A stretch of DNA of 64,000 nt from Zhengitettix transpicula. Lineage: Eukaryota > Arthropoda > Insecta > Orthoptera > Tetrigidae. The position numbers were made by a program, and so were the translations under genes. Shown here piece by piece: positions 14,001 through 24,648 of the stretch; within the stretch, counting starts at the first letter, position 1, and the number at the start of each line of letters is the position of its first letter. A model generated the notes under the pieces. The model ran no database searches. It was not told the origin of the DNA and saw only the letters and a list, made by a program, of their open reading frames with translations. Location: NCBI GenBank assembly GCA_037074705.1, contig CM073590.1, positions 44,552,395 to 44,616,394 of the forward strand. Direction: 5' to 3'.

Positions 14001-17000
14001 GTTTAAATCAGTAAAATAAAAAAAATTAATAAATTTAAACAAAGGTATTTAATTTTTTAATTTGTTTGGAGTTTTCTGCAATTTACCGTAGTCATATTTA
14101 ATTCATCTTAAATATTTGTTTGTTCATATTGAATTAATTGGTTATTTCTGACACTCTTATCAACATTTATCTGTATAATCTAATTATTTTTTTTTTGCAA
14201 TTAAAATTTATTTCTTAAAAGTATAACAGGTATTCCTTATCTCCACAGAGCACTGCTGAAATGGCATATGACATGGTATCTCCAGGACCTAGTGTACGTA
14301 GACGATCTCGTACTTCCAAAGGAAAACGACGAAAGTTTACACAGCCAGCAGACATTAGAGAAGGAATGGCAAATGCAATTGTTCTTGTTAGAGAAGTGTG
14401 TAAATATTCTCTTAAATCTTATATTTATTTATTAATAGCTGAATTCCCAATCTCCTGGTATTTATATAAGCCCAAAAAAGTATTTAATTCTACATTAAAA
14501 TTGTAGCCAAAAAGATTAGATTAGATTTATTAGTCCTCGGCTGAGGAAATAGGACACGTTAAATTTATATTACTTACATATGAATAAGATATACATAAAT
14601 ACTCTACATCTTTAATACTATGCATAAATAGTGATTGAATAATTTAATATTTGAAGTTTCATGAAATAGGTTCAGGGAGAATATAAGGAATACTACATAC
14701 ATAAATATGAGAGAATAAGCTACGATTACAGTACATTACATAATGTAAGAAATCTTAAATATAAAGTAAGGAATAAAAATAATTGTATGCTGAAATTCAC
14801 TTCACTAATAGCACTAAAAAGTTTTCCATAAATAACACTGCACTGCACAAACTCTCATTTGTATATCATCTTCTTGTACTGATGAACCGTTCAAAGTGTT
14901 GGCACCTCTGGAAGAATTTATCTGGCAGCTCTTCTCAGTGGCTGGAAATCTCATGTGAACAACATGAAATTAACAAGTATCAGTTGGACATACAGACAAT
15001 AAAGATTGATATTAGTAATCCATAAATTAACCAGTATTTTCTAGGGAACTAATGTGAGTTTGGCTCAGGATGATTCGTTAACAGAGTAATCCGCGGCATT
15101 AATGAACAGAGTTTTGCAGTAATTTAACCTACATATGCAGATGGAATGTTAATTTCATCATAATAGGTACATTGATACCCTGTACCTTAATTGAGTCAAG
15201 ACATCTTGAGACAGCCACAAAAACCTAAGTGTCCAATATAGTCTTGGTATTCTGAAATCACCTAAAACACTACCCATTACATTAACTAATAGAGTTATAC
15301 AATACCATCTTCATTAGATGTTATTTTTACTGTATATCTCTCCAATCCCACCCCTGATGATGGTTCCCTCCAATGCCAAAAATGGTTGAAATTTTACACA
15401 AACAATGTTGGGATAAAGTCTATCAATCTCATTGACCCTGAAAAATATTATTTGACACAATTATTTACAATTAAATAGTATTTTAAAATATCTACTGTCC
15501 ATTGCTGCCCCCAAGGGTGTTAGTATTGTCTTACTCCCATAATATTTGATTTATGTTAGAAATGAGCATTTATACAAAATTTTGTTAAAATTGCTTCACA
15601 CATATATATATATATATATATATATTGTAATAGTGAGAATGTGACATTGTCAAAAATATTGGTATGGAAAGGATAGAGAGATAGGTTGTGGCTTACCTGA
15701 AAGTGAAGTACGGTGTCGCCATGAGGAACTGAAGGTTGTTCTTCAAATTTTCGGAGGCTCTCAGCCTCCTTCTTCAGGAAGGAGTGTTACACCACTCCGT
15801 GCACCTCATTCCTAGGTGTTGAAGTACATCTTAACCAGAAATTTGAATATCATAATTAAACTCTGCAACTTCCATAACACCAATCTCTGTTGTTTTAGCA
15901 TTTTTATGTAACAGCCCTTCAAACCTCATACCTAAAGGTGCTCTCCTCCCATTCCGAAAAGGGTTGAAATTATACACAAACAGCATTGGGAAAAACACTA
16001 TCAGACTCGTAATATTTAAAGAAAACTTTTGATCTGCAATTACATAAATATTAACTATAACATCCCGCAAAACAGAAACACAAAATGAAATTTGATGATG
16101 CAACAATTGTGAAAAGTTTACAATGTATTAATTTGACTAAATTTAAGAATAATACTCTACATACTATTTGAAATCAATCTTCAATTTCAAATTCACACAA
16201 TTAACAGAAACTAAAATGAAAATTAAAAAAAACCATTAAACTTTTGAAAATATGTTCCGTTATGTGCATAAAATCACACATTCCCTTTCACAAACACACT
16301 TCAGACAATAGGATCCTGCCTACGGACCCACAATGTTTCACCTGCAACCACCAGTCGGTCAGTATTTCTGCAATGCCCAAGATATTTTGACCAAGGCAAC
16401 TGGCCAGAGTTGATAATAATACCCATTGGATAGATCATGAGATATTTTGCCTCTAGGTACCAGTCTATTAAATGTTCCATATACCACAACCAACAAATTG
16501 GCAGAGTTAAATAGTATCTGGTGTCGAATTCTTCAAACCATAGTCTCCACTGAACTATACTTTCTTTTATATTCAAAACCAATCTTTAACTCTATTTTGC
16601 CATATTTTTGGCCTAACAATGGCCACGACAACATCTGACAAACTCTCAAACCTTCTCCAACAGAATCTGGCAATCTACTACAACTTTCACTGCCCAAAAA
16701 TCCACCCTTTCCACTAACATGATCAACATCTGATGTTGTGAAATAGCAACAGCCTGATTTCACATGCAATGAACTAGGTCTTCAATTTTACTATTCTCTC
16801 TCCAACTAACCATCAAAAACAACAATAATCACAAAAAGCCACTTGGGACAGCTCTTAATCCAACGTTCTCACCCCATAACATTTTGTCAATTACATTATC
16901 ATTGTCTTACAAAATAAATTGTCTAATTTTAAAAATTATATTTTTGCCAACATTGTGGAGTATGACTATATATATATATTGTAATATACACTAAATGATC

Positions 17001-17934
17001 TTTAATTAAATGAAATTTGAAGAATTTGAGCCTCTCATTGAAGCTATTAATGTAATAATTAAATGGAAGGTGTTATTTAAATAAAAGAATTAATTATTCA
17101 CAAACAAAATATTTATTTTGTGGCAAATAATCTAAAACAATTACAAATTTAAAATATTAAATCTCAGGGTCTTCACTGGGTTTGATAATGGACACATTAA
17201 TTATGTTTAAAAATCTTACTAACAAACAAATCACAATTAAAAGAAAAGAAATGTACTTGACAATTAAACTAGAACGAAATTAAAGTAAAGAAATTAACTC
17301 TGATAGAACAAAATCTGACTTCTATCTTTTAATTACATTTACATAATTAATTAATTTGTAATTTGTTACTCACATCTGTCCAGTTGACTTCATCTTACCT
17401 TTCGTTATTGAAAGACACTATTGCGAGATTTTTACACTGATTCTAAAATTCACAGCTTTTACACAGATTCTAATCAAAATTTTATATGTCAGGAACTCGG
17501 GTGATACTCCCTTTTGTTGTCGGCTATCTGTTGACTGCTTGCCTTAGGTGAATTCCATGGTTTGTAGATTTGCCAGTCTTTACTGCTTTGGACTGAAATT
17601 TTACTATTTCTGGCCGGCTATGAACACAAAACTGCTTTTAATTAGCAAGTTTCGACGTTATGCTTTCGTGAATGTTTTACTTTGTCCTCAGAAATGATTA
17701 CCAACTCCGTTAAATTCCAATCACCAACTAACAGTTATACATCGACGATGTCTTTCCGCGAACTGAACTATCGTCGTGTTTTCAGTGCACATACACCATT
17801 TTTAGACCTTCCGACAAAGGAACAGAGCTGGGCTACATTGTCGCTATGTTCTGGAAACTCCGCCACTACAAAGGATTTCTCAAACAATTTAAATTTTTAT
17901 GTTCAAACAATTAATGTCCTAATTAATTGGCATT

Positions 17935-17977
<43 letters not shown>

Positions 17978-20198
17978 CATTGTAATAACCACAAATAAAG
18001 AATTTAAATTAAATTTGTAACTTTGTCGCACCAAAATATAAATAATCGACAAATTATAAACTTGCTTCAAGTTGTTGCCCAAATTTTAATAACAACTTGA
18101 AAACTAATTAATTTTGTCCACATTGGAGCACAAAATATAGATGATTTTTTACAGGTATTTAAATTAAACGGGTCATTAAATTTTTAAACAAAACAATTTA
18201 TTCATTCAGAATACAATTCAAGAATCCGTATTTTTATTTTTCCACATCAAGATCAAGTTACACAAACAATCAATTTACTTTACATTTTTAATAAATCAAA
18301 CGCTATATCTCAGGGTCTTCACTGGGTTGATAAGAACAAAATACAATAAAATTTACAATTTAAACAAATATACAAAATATGAAGTTAAAATAAACTAAAT
18401 CTGGCTAATTACCTTTATTTAACATTTACAGAATTTATCATATATTTGGGGTTCTGGAACGCACTTCACTCTAAATGGCCCTTCTGTGCATAAAATAACA
18501 CAGATTTTCACACACATGCTTCACAAACACATACACTTTATCCTTTCGGTATCCAGACTCGTCGTACGGACTAAAATGTTTCGCCCACCATTCAATTTGT
18601 CAAGTATGATTGATACCGCCAAAATGTTCAGTCTATTCAAATGTTCTAGGTCTCACAACAAAACCATGATAACAGTTCTATTACATACAATCTCTGCCAT
18701 TTTAAACTCTTTCTCAGCTTCACCATACATCTCAAATATTTAAAACCCTTCTATTAAATTCATTACTTTGGCCATATTTAATGCCAAAACCGCCCACTAT
18801 AGGCCTACATCTCTCCTCTCCATCCATACACTTCCTTCGACTCATCCGCCTTCCTCTAGCTTTGACTTCCCTCTAACTTCCATCCATGTCCTTCTCCCTT
18901 GCTCTCTGGCATCCAACTAATCCCAGACTCCATGTCCACCTCGTTCCATCTCTGACTTCCAACTGCCTATCCGCCTTCCTATCAGCTTCCCCTCCCCAGA
19001 ATATTCCTCTTTTCTCACATTCGTATGACATCTGGCTTTCTCACGCTAAGAGAGCTACTCAAAATATTGTTAGATAAACATTCAAGGGTCTTGTAATTGA
19101 ATGTCAACAAAACTGCTGGCCGTCATTCCTTTGGAGTCTTGTTCCGCCGTCAGTCAGACACTATATCTAAAAGCCGCCAAATACCTCCAATTATAGTTCT
19201 CCCTTTTGTGAGCATTTATCCGCTCAACCATTTTTTATGTTTGTAGATTAAATAAATACATATATACTTATGTCGTAGATATGTTTTGTGTGAATATAAA
19301 GTAGTACAGTTAGTGTTTCATGTATATGTAATATCTGTATGTTATAAAATGGTTTTATAGATGATTATTGCTACAATAGCCAAAAGCAACTTTATATAAT
19401 GTGACATATGATAAATAAATTTTGTGTTAAATCTGAGGACTTTGTTTCGGTTCTGGTTTAGTATTTAAACTTACAGAAATTGTGACACAACTCTCGTATA
19501 AGAAATTGTTATATGGTCTTAGAGAAATTAATTTTGAAAAAAAAAATTCTAAATTTAAAATATGAAATTTCCTTTATTTGTAGTGCTATTATCTTGTTTT
19601 GGAAGTTTTTTATCTTACAACTTCCTATTCTGGCTCCTTTTGTCAGCTTCAGCAGTTGATATCAAAGCTTTTCTCGTAGTTTCTAGAACCTTGTCTGGTC
19701 ACATTAAATCATAATTTACCATCAAAAACACAAATTTCCAATGTACATGCCCACAAACAAACTTATTTTATTATACATTCCAATATTACTTGAATGAAAC
19801 TTTTGTCACTTTCTTCTCACTTATACAATTTTCCAAAAGTTTCTGTGCCCATACTTAGTATGTAAAGACCACACTTGATCATTCACATTATGAAATAATT
19901 TAAAAAAACAAAATTCATAAATATGTTTGTGACTAGTTGAATTTTTTTTACATCCTTTTCATTTTTTTAGGGTCTGGGTGAAACAGCACAAAATATTGTG
20001 AGAGTTGCTAGTGAAGAGCATGAACATAAAGGAGTTTCTGGCGCAGTTGGTGGTGTTCTTAGGCAAATACCCCCAACTGTTGTTAAACCTATTATTCTTG
20101 TTACCGAAGCAACATCTAATGTATTAGGAGGAATGCGAAGTCAGTTAGTACCTGATGCCCGTAGAGAAGCAGTTGATAAATGGAGAAGTGAAGAATAA
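1946..20198 (+). CDS. ATG2: Autophagy-related protein 2 (ATG2A/B homologue), C-terminal exons
   Basis: ATG2 is a rod-shaped lipid-transfer protein that bridges the ER and the growing phagophore and moves phospholipid for autophagosome expansion, working with WIPI proteins and ATG9; it also acts at lipid droplets. Nine exons (1946-2068, 4117-4284, 6675-6837, 6934-7159, 8304-8456, 11387-11508, 13612-13766, 14249-14395, 19971-20198) read continuously in phase and match the conserved C-terminal part of animal ATG2. Landmarks are WQTKGGPGRQ, FQHEVYPDT, VHIRPDPKLKVQECC, NQLPGLLGGVGPMH, LFWLPIEQYQKDGR and LPPTVVKPIILVTEATSNVLGG. The protein ends at KWRSEE, near the usual family end. The N-terminal chorein domain and most of the protein lie left of the window. 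Introns run from 96 bp to 5.6 kb. Confidence 0.96.
2069..4116 (+). other. ATG2 intron with a possible inverted-repeat transposon
   Basis: Intron of 2.0 kb. A GC-richer block at about 2611-3055 is bounded by imperfect inverted repeats of about 22 bp: ccagacatatgcaaagtgcg at the left and the inverse of ccagcatatagaaagtgcgc at the right. This could be a small DNA transposon; I do not recognise the family. The rest is featureless AT-rich sequence. Confidence 0.4.
4117..4284 (+). CDS. ATG2: ATG2 exon
   Basis: Fifty-six codons from VRFQHEVYPDT to RPKQSHANM, phase 0 at both ends. Acceptor ttttctcag, donor atg|gtatgt. Contains the conserved motif INKFLYQYSSE. Confidence 0.94.
5228..5893 (+). pseudogene. 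LTR-retrotransposon gag fragment (DUF7041-like), 5'-truncated
   Basis: A GC-richer open frame in an ATG2 intron. It runs from just after an in-frame stop to the stop at 5891-5893 with no obvious ATG. The N-terminal part (LWRNTEAWFAHVETQCAM, then TKFHTVVSVL) and the later GDKKPSQLLREMRQL and LRDLLVSRLPKATREIVAA are typical of the gag-like protein of insect Ty3/gypsy-type elements, where it would form the particle core. No zinc knuckle, protease or reverse transcriptase follows. Base composition differs sharply from the surrounding intron, consistent with insertion. No stop interrupts about 220 codons, so the copy is fairly young or the frame is retained by chance. Confidence 0.75.
5975..6182 (+). 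pseudogene. Ty1/copia polyprotein C-terminal (RNase H end) relic
   Basis: Reading through stop codons, the sequence gives ENPVYHKKS, a stop, then HIAHHFNIREKVLN and later QLADLLTKPLEIIQFEML. This is the conserved end of copia polyproteins (NPVFHxRTKHI...HFxRE...xxADxxTKPL). At least one internal stop and the lack of upstream pol make it a dead fragment. It lies directly after the gag-like frame but belongs to a different superfamily, so two insertions are nested or adjacent. Confidence 0.7.
6675..6837 (+). CDS. ATG2: ATG2 exon
   Basis: Starts after acceptor tatttcag with VVLKAVHIRPDPKLKVQECC and continues through NIDQDALVFLFNFF. The 3' end is set at 6837 because donor gagg|gttggt leaves one base that completes a codon with the next exon. 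The stronger-looking donor at 6842 (gtataag) would break the frame. That boundary is the least certain of the gene. Confidence 0.85.
6934..7159 (+). CDS. ATG2: ATG2 exon (variable linker)
   Basis: Follows a 96 bp intron; acceptor ttttcag, donor cg|gtgagt. It encodes a polar, poorly conserved linker rich in Ser, Thr, Glu and Asn, then a run of six prolines and IFF just before the conserved segment of the next exon. The split codon CG|G restores Arg with the next exon. Confidence 0.85.
7467..7712 (+). mobile_element. tRNA-Ser-derived SINE (family A), copy 1
   Basis: Positions 7467-7539 fold as a tRNA: a 7 bp acceptor stem (gacccgg with ctgggtc), a D arm containing ggccgagatggttaag, an anticodon stem tctgt/gcaga with loop gtactaa (anticodon ACT), and a T arm gtggg-ttcaagt-cccgc. 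The D arm is of Ser/Leu type, but the long variable arm expected for those tRNAs is absent. A unique body follows, containing an 8 bp inverted motif (catatgct/agcatatg), and the copy ends in an (AT)n run. The body recurs without the tRNA head at 8032. Confidence 0.7.
8032..8150 (+). mobile_element. SINE family A, copy 2 (5'-truncated body)
   Basis: Matches the body of the copy at 7467 from ttgaacatatgctt through the second inverted motif agcatatga and on to the cactacccaag stretch. The tRNA head is missing, which is usual for a 5'-truncated retroposon. It lies in the same ATG2 intron and the same orientation as copy 1. Confidence 0.6.
8304..8456 (+). CDS. ATG2: ATG2 exon
   Basis: Acceptor attctttcag, donor atgg|gtattt. 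Encodes SFVFSPEVPIRLDYQGKHVD and LLMGLGQLNSSEFRLKR, highly conserved in ATG2 proteins. It begins with one base completing Arg and ends with two bases of a Gly codon. Confidence 0.95.
9365..10245 (+). pseudogene. mariner transposase relic
   Basis: Fragments of one decayed mariner transposase in order. Positions 9370-9560 read FRESAISKTMVYLRYKCFQ and INENTEKVTEIIMN, the N-terminal DNA-binding region. About 9835-9890 reads VHHEFFTHGQMINK, and about 9957-9985 HHNNSHAYT, where functional copies have HHDNAPAHT. Positions 10005-10205 read PQSPYSPDMALFPKIKRTL, the C-terminal catalytic region. Frames change and stops intervene. The second catalytic Asp appears as Asn, and the expected PDLAPCDF is PDMALF. 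I did not locate terminal repeats. Confidence 0.8.
10250..11386. other. ATG2 intron remainder, no feature seen
   Basis: AT-rich intronic sequence between the mariner relic and the next ATG2 exon. No exon-like or repeat signature that I recognise. Confidence 0.5.
11387..11508 (+). CDS. ATG2: ATG2 exon
   Basis: Acceptor aaatggag, donor ctat|gtaagt. Encodes LLGFDKLISFVMSEWLQDIK and NQLPGLLGGVGPMHALVQL, the conserved helix-rich segment near the ATG2 C-terminus. It leaves one base that completes Phe with the next exon. Confidence 0.94.
11509..13611. other. ATG2 intron with a tRNA-like SINE fragment
   Basis: AT-rich intron of 2.1 kb. At about 12180-12265 a B-box-like stretch (gagtttgattcctgg) follows aggtcct, resembling the 3' half of a tRNA-derived SINE; no clean A box is visible. 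An interrupted ATT-rich run lies near 13195-13270. Nothing else recognised. Confidence 0.35.
13612..13766 (+). CDS. ATG2: ATG2 exon
   Basis: Acceptor aattctcag, donor caa|gtaagg. Encodes FQGIRDLFWLPIEQYQKDG and GLQRGANSFTTSTAMAALEL, a hallmark of animal ATG2. Its first two bases complete Phe from the previous exon and it ends in phase 0. Confidence 0.95.
14249..14395 (+). CDS. ATG2: ATG2 exon
   Basis: Acceptor tctccacag, donor gaa|gtgtgt. Forty-nine codons, STAEMAYDMVSPGPSV to EGMANAIVLVRE, including a basic stretch RRRSRTSKGKRRK and the conserved QPADIREG. Phase 0 on both sides. Confidence 0.92.
14396..15290. other. Start of the last ATG2 intron, no clear feature
   Basis: AT-rich sequence. 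A short motif, agattagatttattag, near 14517 resembles the 3' end of some non-LTR elements but is too short to assign. No open frame of note. Confidence 0.4.
15300..16110 (+). repeat. Degenerate fragment of the 280-300 bp monomer family
   Basis: Two partial monomers of the same family as the long arrays at 28.0, 30.3 and 48.6 kb. One lies at about 15325-15470 (aaaatggttgaaattttaca, then cattgaccctgaaaaatatt). The other lies at about 15840-16010 (ataattaaactctgcaactt, atttttatgtaacagccc, gggttgaaattatacacaaa). Between them lie an (AT)n run at 15602-15625 and a segment containing gtgacattgtcaaaaatatt. On the inverse strand that segment resembles window positions 25-80. This copy shows the family is dispersed and not only arrayed. 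Confidence 0.65.
16117..16978 (-). mobile_element. LTR-like family, degenerate copy B
   Basis: Its inner part (gtgcataaaatcacaca near 16263, ttcacaaacacactt near 16288, then catgtttc-type and cagtcggtcag-type stretches) aligns with copy D at about 18486-18615 on the same strand. It ends next to an (AT)n tract at 16967-16978. No coding sequence is recognisable. Its limits are approximate. Confidence 0.45.
16980..17937 (-). mobile_element. LTR-like family, copy C, bounded by TGTAAT and ATTACA
   Basis: Starts tgtaat beside one (AT)n tract and ends attaca beside another (17938-17975). It contains ctcagggtcttcactgggtt at about 17164 and aaaatctgac at about 17307, both shared with the copies at 18.0, 38.4 and 44.6 kb. 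A decayed tRNA-Lys-like motif (gcctctcattgaagc) lies at about 17030. The strand is inferred from the orientation of that motif. No gag or pol. Confidence 0.55.
17938..17975. repeat. (AT)n microsatellite between two LTR-like copies
   Basis: Thirty-eight bases of uninterrupted AT alternation, flanked on the left by cattaca and on the right by tacattgtaataa, the terminal motifs of the neighbouring LTR-like elements. Confidence 0.9.
17981..19215 (-). mobile_element. LTR-like family, copy D
   Basis: Begins tgtaataaccaca. Two decayed tRNA-Lys-like motifs lie at about 18022 (tttgtcgcaccaaaa) and 18115 (tttgtccacattggagca). The family core ctcagggtcttcactgggtt is at 18307. Near its right end, aaagccgccaaatacctcca resembles taagagccgcaaaatgcccc near the right end of copy E (about 46342). 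The right limit is approximate. CT-rich sequence at 18780-18990 may be part of the element. Confidence 0.5.
19216..19970. other. End of the last ATG2 intron, no feature seen
   Basis: AT-rich sequence leading to a pyrimidine-rich acceptor (catttttttag) for the terminal ATG2 exon. Confidence 0.5.
19971..20198 (+). CDS. ATG2: ATG2 terminal coding exon
   Basis: Seventy-five codons plus TAA: GLGETAQNIVRVASEEH, GAVGGVLRQIPPTVVKPI, ATSNVLGGMRSQLVPDARRE and the end KWRSEE. This is the most conserved end of ATG2 and has the expected family C-terminus. The stop is at 20196-20198. Confidence 0.96.
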   Translation, partial: GLGETAQNIVRVASEEHEHKGVSGAVGGVLRQIPPTVVKPIILVTEATSNVLGGMRSQLVPDARREAVDKWRSEE

Positions 20199-21793
20199 AA
20201 CAGGTATTTCATATTGGAATATTTGTGGTCTTGGCGGTAGATTAATATACTTTTCTAATATTCAAACATTTTTTCTTCCATAAAAAGGACGTGTCTTATA
20301 GTTATTTGTAATTCCAAATTTGTCCTCCTCATATATGTATAATATGTAGCCAAAAGCTACATATGTATACATAAAGTAGTAGTTATATACTATATTATCA
20401 TAAATAATTGTATTGCATAATTTAAATTTGTTACAGATTTATAGTGTTCTTTCACGGTCCAATACAATGGAGAATATTCTTTCTTATGAGTTTTTTTTAA
20501 AACATTTCTCATATGGAAAACATTTTAATGAATAGTGCATACAAGTTAGAACTAACTCAAGTTATATTTGATATAAATATTACTACTTATTCACAATTTT
20601 AAGTAAAAAAAAAGTATAATTCATTTGTTTTATGTATCCTGTATTTCTTATCATAGCATAAGTTATGTCAAGGGAATAATTGAATGAAGTTTGAAAATAT
20701 AAAAATTAAATTGTATGTCAAAGTACAATAGTTCAATCAAAATACTTACTTCATTAGACCATAAACTTAAGTTATTTATATTTTTAAGAATCTTTAAAAT
20801 GCTGTTAATACATTATTATGGTTTTAATATGAAAAATCTGATTTAAAATTAATAAGAAAAATAGCCAAATAAAGACAAAAGAAGTTATAATATAAAAACC
20901 ATACTAATCTCTAGCAGTCTTAAGGCTTTTTAAACTGTTCACAAAAAGGCTTGCATAGAATGAAATTGCATATGAAATCAATGGGGTATTTATATTATCC
21001 TTTCTTTTGTATATCTTTCTTATTATTTTATGGTTTTGTTGTTGTAATACTTTGAAGGTTACTCATTAAGCTATTTTCAAACTGTTCAAAAACTGTAAGG
21101 AAGTGTTCCAGAAGTCTACATCAATATCTCATGAGCGAACAGTTCATTAAATTATGTGGTTTTGAAAACATGACAAATTAGCTGAGTTGTGTCAGTGTCT
21201 TGCTTTGTTTCATTTTATTTTATACCTATTGTATAATATTACATATAAAAATATATCTATCCTGTTAAACATCACATTTTCCAAACTTCAAATGTAATAA
21301 TTTCTCCCTTATATTTTCCAAAACCTAATGAAACTATTGAGTTACAAAATCTTTAGGAATATTTTTACGCTGCAACCAATATGATATTTTAAATGAATGT
21401 TGTATTCAACTTTCCATATTTATTGATAAGTAATAATGAATCACAACAAAAAAATGTCATTTTCAACTAATTTTTATTTGTTTGACATCTCTTGGTCTCA
21501 CTTTGTGTATAACAAAAGGCAATAACTCAAATTCATATTACATTCCTTAAAAATTAATTAATTGTTCTTGAGTATAATAATACGTCAACTTTGTTTAAAA
21601 GACTTTCTTAGTCTCAACTGTTTAAAATATTTTATATAATCATGTTAGTTACCATTCTATTCTAATTGCTATTATGTGTATATTGATACTGTATATTTAT
21701 ATCATGTTGTGTTATAAATTTTGTGATAGATTTTATTACTCTCAGAAATTTGTACTGAAATATTATGTATATAAACATATTTGTTTTAATAAA
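20199..21793 (+). other. ATG2: Probable ATG2 3' untranslated region
   Basis: AT-rich sequence without coding potential after the stop. A good candidate poly(A) signal (aataaa) lies at 21788-21793, followed by a T-rich downstream region. A short foldback-family fragment (aataagaaaaatagccaaat) sits at about 20856. The extent of the UTR is inferred. Confidence 0.4.
20856..20905 (+). repeat. Foldback repeat family, short fragment
   Basis: Begins aataagaaaaatagccaaat and continues with a near match to agacaaaagaagtgataata, the arm shared by the copies at 22.0, 26.8, 36.3 and 42.7 kb. Only the first 50 bases are recognisable here. Confidence 0.6.
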
Positions 21794-22000
21794 TTTTCGT
21801 ATTTGTTTTTAATTTTTTGATCAAATTTATTTTATTTTGATTCTGCTCCTTCCTGTATTATTAATAATAATAATTCTTTATTGCCAAAAACAAAATTATG
21901 GTTAACAAACATATACTGAGGATGTTTACTAAAAATAGGTTGAAGTATCAAATTCTATTTCAGTTCAAAGAATCCCTCAACCATATTAATTGGTTTATAA

Positions 22001-22085
22001 TAAGAAAAATAGCCAAATACAGACAAAAGAAGTGATTATATAAATATCACACAATGTTTCTGGAAACCTTGTTCATTTCTTCAGA
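22001..22085 (+). repeat. Foldback repeat family, left-arm copy
   Basis: Contains aataagaaaaatagccaaat, agacaaaagaagtgattata, atatcacacaatgtttctgg and ccttgttcatttcttcag. The order is the same as in the copies at 36346 and 42705. The inverted right arm is absent. Confidence 0.65.
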
Positions 22086-23320
22086 TGTTGAAATTAATTG
22101 GATTACCATTGCAAATAATTTACAGTCCGCAGTATTTTATAGTCATTTTTTTATGTTTGGGGGGCAGCCAATTTTTGACTTTCAGCCCTATCAGATCCAC
22201 AGTTCTCCTGGTTGGTCCAGATTATTGTGGTGATCAAGTTTCCACTGTCTTGTACTATACTAATTACCCGACACTCCAGGTAGGTCATTAGATGAAGACT
22301 GGAATAGTCTTTACATGCTTGCAGGTTCTGGCTAAAATCCTAGCAGCTTGACTGGTATGACCTCATTTGACTGAAACATGTGGGTCACCACTCAATTGCT
22401 GTCAGAGGTATAGATATTATGGCAACTTTTTTCAATATGCTAAGAGCCTGAAGCCTGCAACACAGGATTTTCTGTGGGATACTCAATCCAACTGATCTGC
22501 TACAATTAGATCTTTCACATTATCTAGAATCTTTAATGTAACTTATAGCTTTTGTTGACCGACCACATTGAAAACTATATCGACAAGAATTAACTGCATT
22601 ATTTGGATTCAGAAAGTTCTCAGTCCAGATTCCTGTACTTCAACACTATTTCCAGTAGCATAGCACATAGGCCAAAATCACTGCACCTTATTTAGGTATT
22701 TAAATCATAAATATTTCCGGCCCCATATAACTGTGGAAGGTCGCCCCCACTATGCCACTGACTAGTGCAATTGGATAATGCAGACTTGTCACAATGAATA
22801 TCTTTCAGTCCCATTGAAACCATCCAATATTGAATTCTGGTTTAATTATTGCAATTGGATAGTAATATTTTTCTTTGATGAGTTTCAGTACATTAAATGA
22901 CACATGTCTAGTCTGCAGCATTTGGTCTTCATTTGCTTATTATTTTGTACAATTTCCTCTGTAGTGTCAAGGATTAGTTTGGACCTTTATAGATTAACAT
23001 TATCACAACTCAGGAACTGTGGCATTTGATCTGTACTAGGTGTATGAGCACTTAAACTGGGAGCATTCACAAATAAGTCATTTAAAATGTTTCAATCATT
23101 TTTGCCATTTGCTTCTTACTTCAATATGTTTTCGTTGTGGCCCGAACTTAACAAGATGTTGATATGTGTTTTTATGTGCATAATTTCTTTAAATATTTTC
23201 CATAGTATTCTAACATACATTTGTGGAAATCAATTACAAATAGCTGAACAGTTCCAAGTACCTTAGAAGTCTTTTGATAGACAAATGACGGCTAGTGTGA
23301 AATAAGGTCATGTATTACAG
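22086..23320. other. Intergenic sequence, no gene recognised
   Basis: No convincing exon or open frame. Possibly part of the decayed non-LTR element whose 3' end follows. Confidence 0.4.
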
Positions 23321-23324
23321 TGGC

Positions 23325-23575
23325 ATTCATCATAAAAAGAGCCCTACAGATAAGTAAATTAAACCTAGAATTGAGTTAGAATATGGTAAAGGGCTGCATC
23401 TGCATCTGAATCAGAAACATGGACATTAATAAAGAGGGAAAACAAAATACCTGGAAAGTTTTGAAATGTTATGTTGGAGAAGAATTGAAAAAAATAAAGT
23501 GGACAGATATGGTAAAAAATGAAGAGGTTCTAAGAAGAGTAGTTGAGAAGGGATCCATCTTTACTACAATCTCCA
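23325..23575 (+). pseudogene. RTE-type reverse transcriptase 3' relic
   Basis: With stops and frame shifts this reads FIIKRALQISKLNLELS, then ESETWT, and from 23455 LKCYVGEELKKIKWTDMVKN and EEVLRRVVEK. That is the conserved C-terminal tail of the endonuclease-reverse transcriptases common in insects (KRxLxxSKLNLELRKxL...SETWTLxK...MWCWRRMxKIxWTDxVxNEEVLxRV). The element is dead and 5'-truncated. Confidence 0.7.
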
Positions 23576-23639
23576 CTCCACACACGATCTTCCATCATAT
23601 GCCACATTACTATTATCATCATTATTAATAGTATTCTGA

Positions 23640-24600
23640 ATATTAGGATCTATGTGGTCTAGGTGTCTCAAGTTAGCGGCAAACTATAGATAAATTGCAT
23701 CAGCTTGAGTTATTTAGATGTTATAATACCTTCTAATACTCCTAGTTAAGTACACACTAATGAACTAAAGTATGAATGAATGTGATGTGACATATTCCAT
23801 TTTTGCATTTTCAAGAAAACCTCTGTTTATTTACCTGTGAAAATGAACCTCTGAGATTGATAGCATATATACTATGATTTTCATAACAAACTGTGTATAG
23901 GAAAATATATTAGATATAATATGTTGATGCCATAGTCAATTTCATTAACACTTAAAAAAGATTAATATTAATTAATATTTTCTCCAGTTGCATTAAGCCA
24001 ATAAATTGTGAACACTGTTCAGAGCACTTAAAATAAGTCTAACACAGCATCCTTCAATACATTAATAACTTACACCAACAGCATCAGTGAGAGGTGGTCG
24101 AAAATAATATTTTCATTATATTGGTATGCAAAAATTATAAAATATAATGTCTGTGTAAATAATATTGGTATAAACTTGAAACATGTTGAACATAAGATGT
24201 TCACATTTATATTTATTGTAGTAAATATAAACATTAAAATAAACATTTTCTATTTTTTGCATTTATAGATTTTAAAGGTAGCCTAAATTTTGATTATATG
24301 CCTTACTAACCTTTGGGTAAGTCAATTCAAATATTTATGAACGATTCACAATCTTTTCATTCTGAAGTATTTTTATCTTATGACCCACCAAATATATATA
24401 AAAACACTTCAGTTCTAACATTAGATTATACCGTACTAATTCGTTATTATTAGTAGAGCTAAGATTTCCGATAATTCTATTTTTAATAATGATTATCCGG
24501 ATTGAATAATTATTTGTTATTCTTTGGACATATTTCAGATAATGCAGAATATTGTGATATACTAACAAAATACCATGTCGAATATTCTTTGAAAAAAAAG
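23640..24600. other. Intergenic region upstream of the EMC3-like gene
   Basis: AT-rich and without recognisable genes. It ends just before the promoter region of the EMC3-like gene. Confidence 0.5.
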
Positions 24601-24648
24601 ATAGTTCACATAGTAATTTGGTAACACTGGCAGTGAATCTAGACCACT

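Noticed and set aside
17164..17190. ctcagggtcttcactgggtt as part of a tRNA-Lys gene
   Set aside because: It resembles the anticodon-to-T-arm stretch of tRNA-Lys but lies far from, and in the wrong order relative to, the tRNA-Lys 3' motif. It recurs as the core of an LTR-like family. No complete cloverleaf can be drawn.
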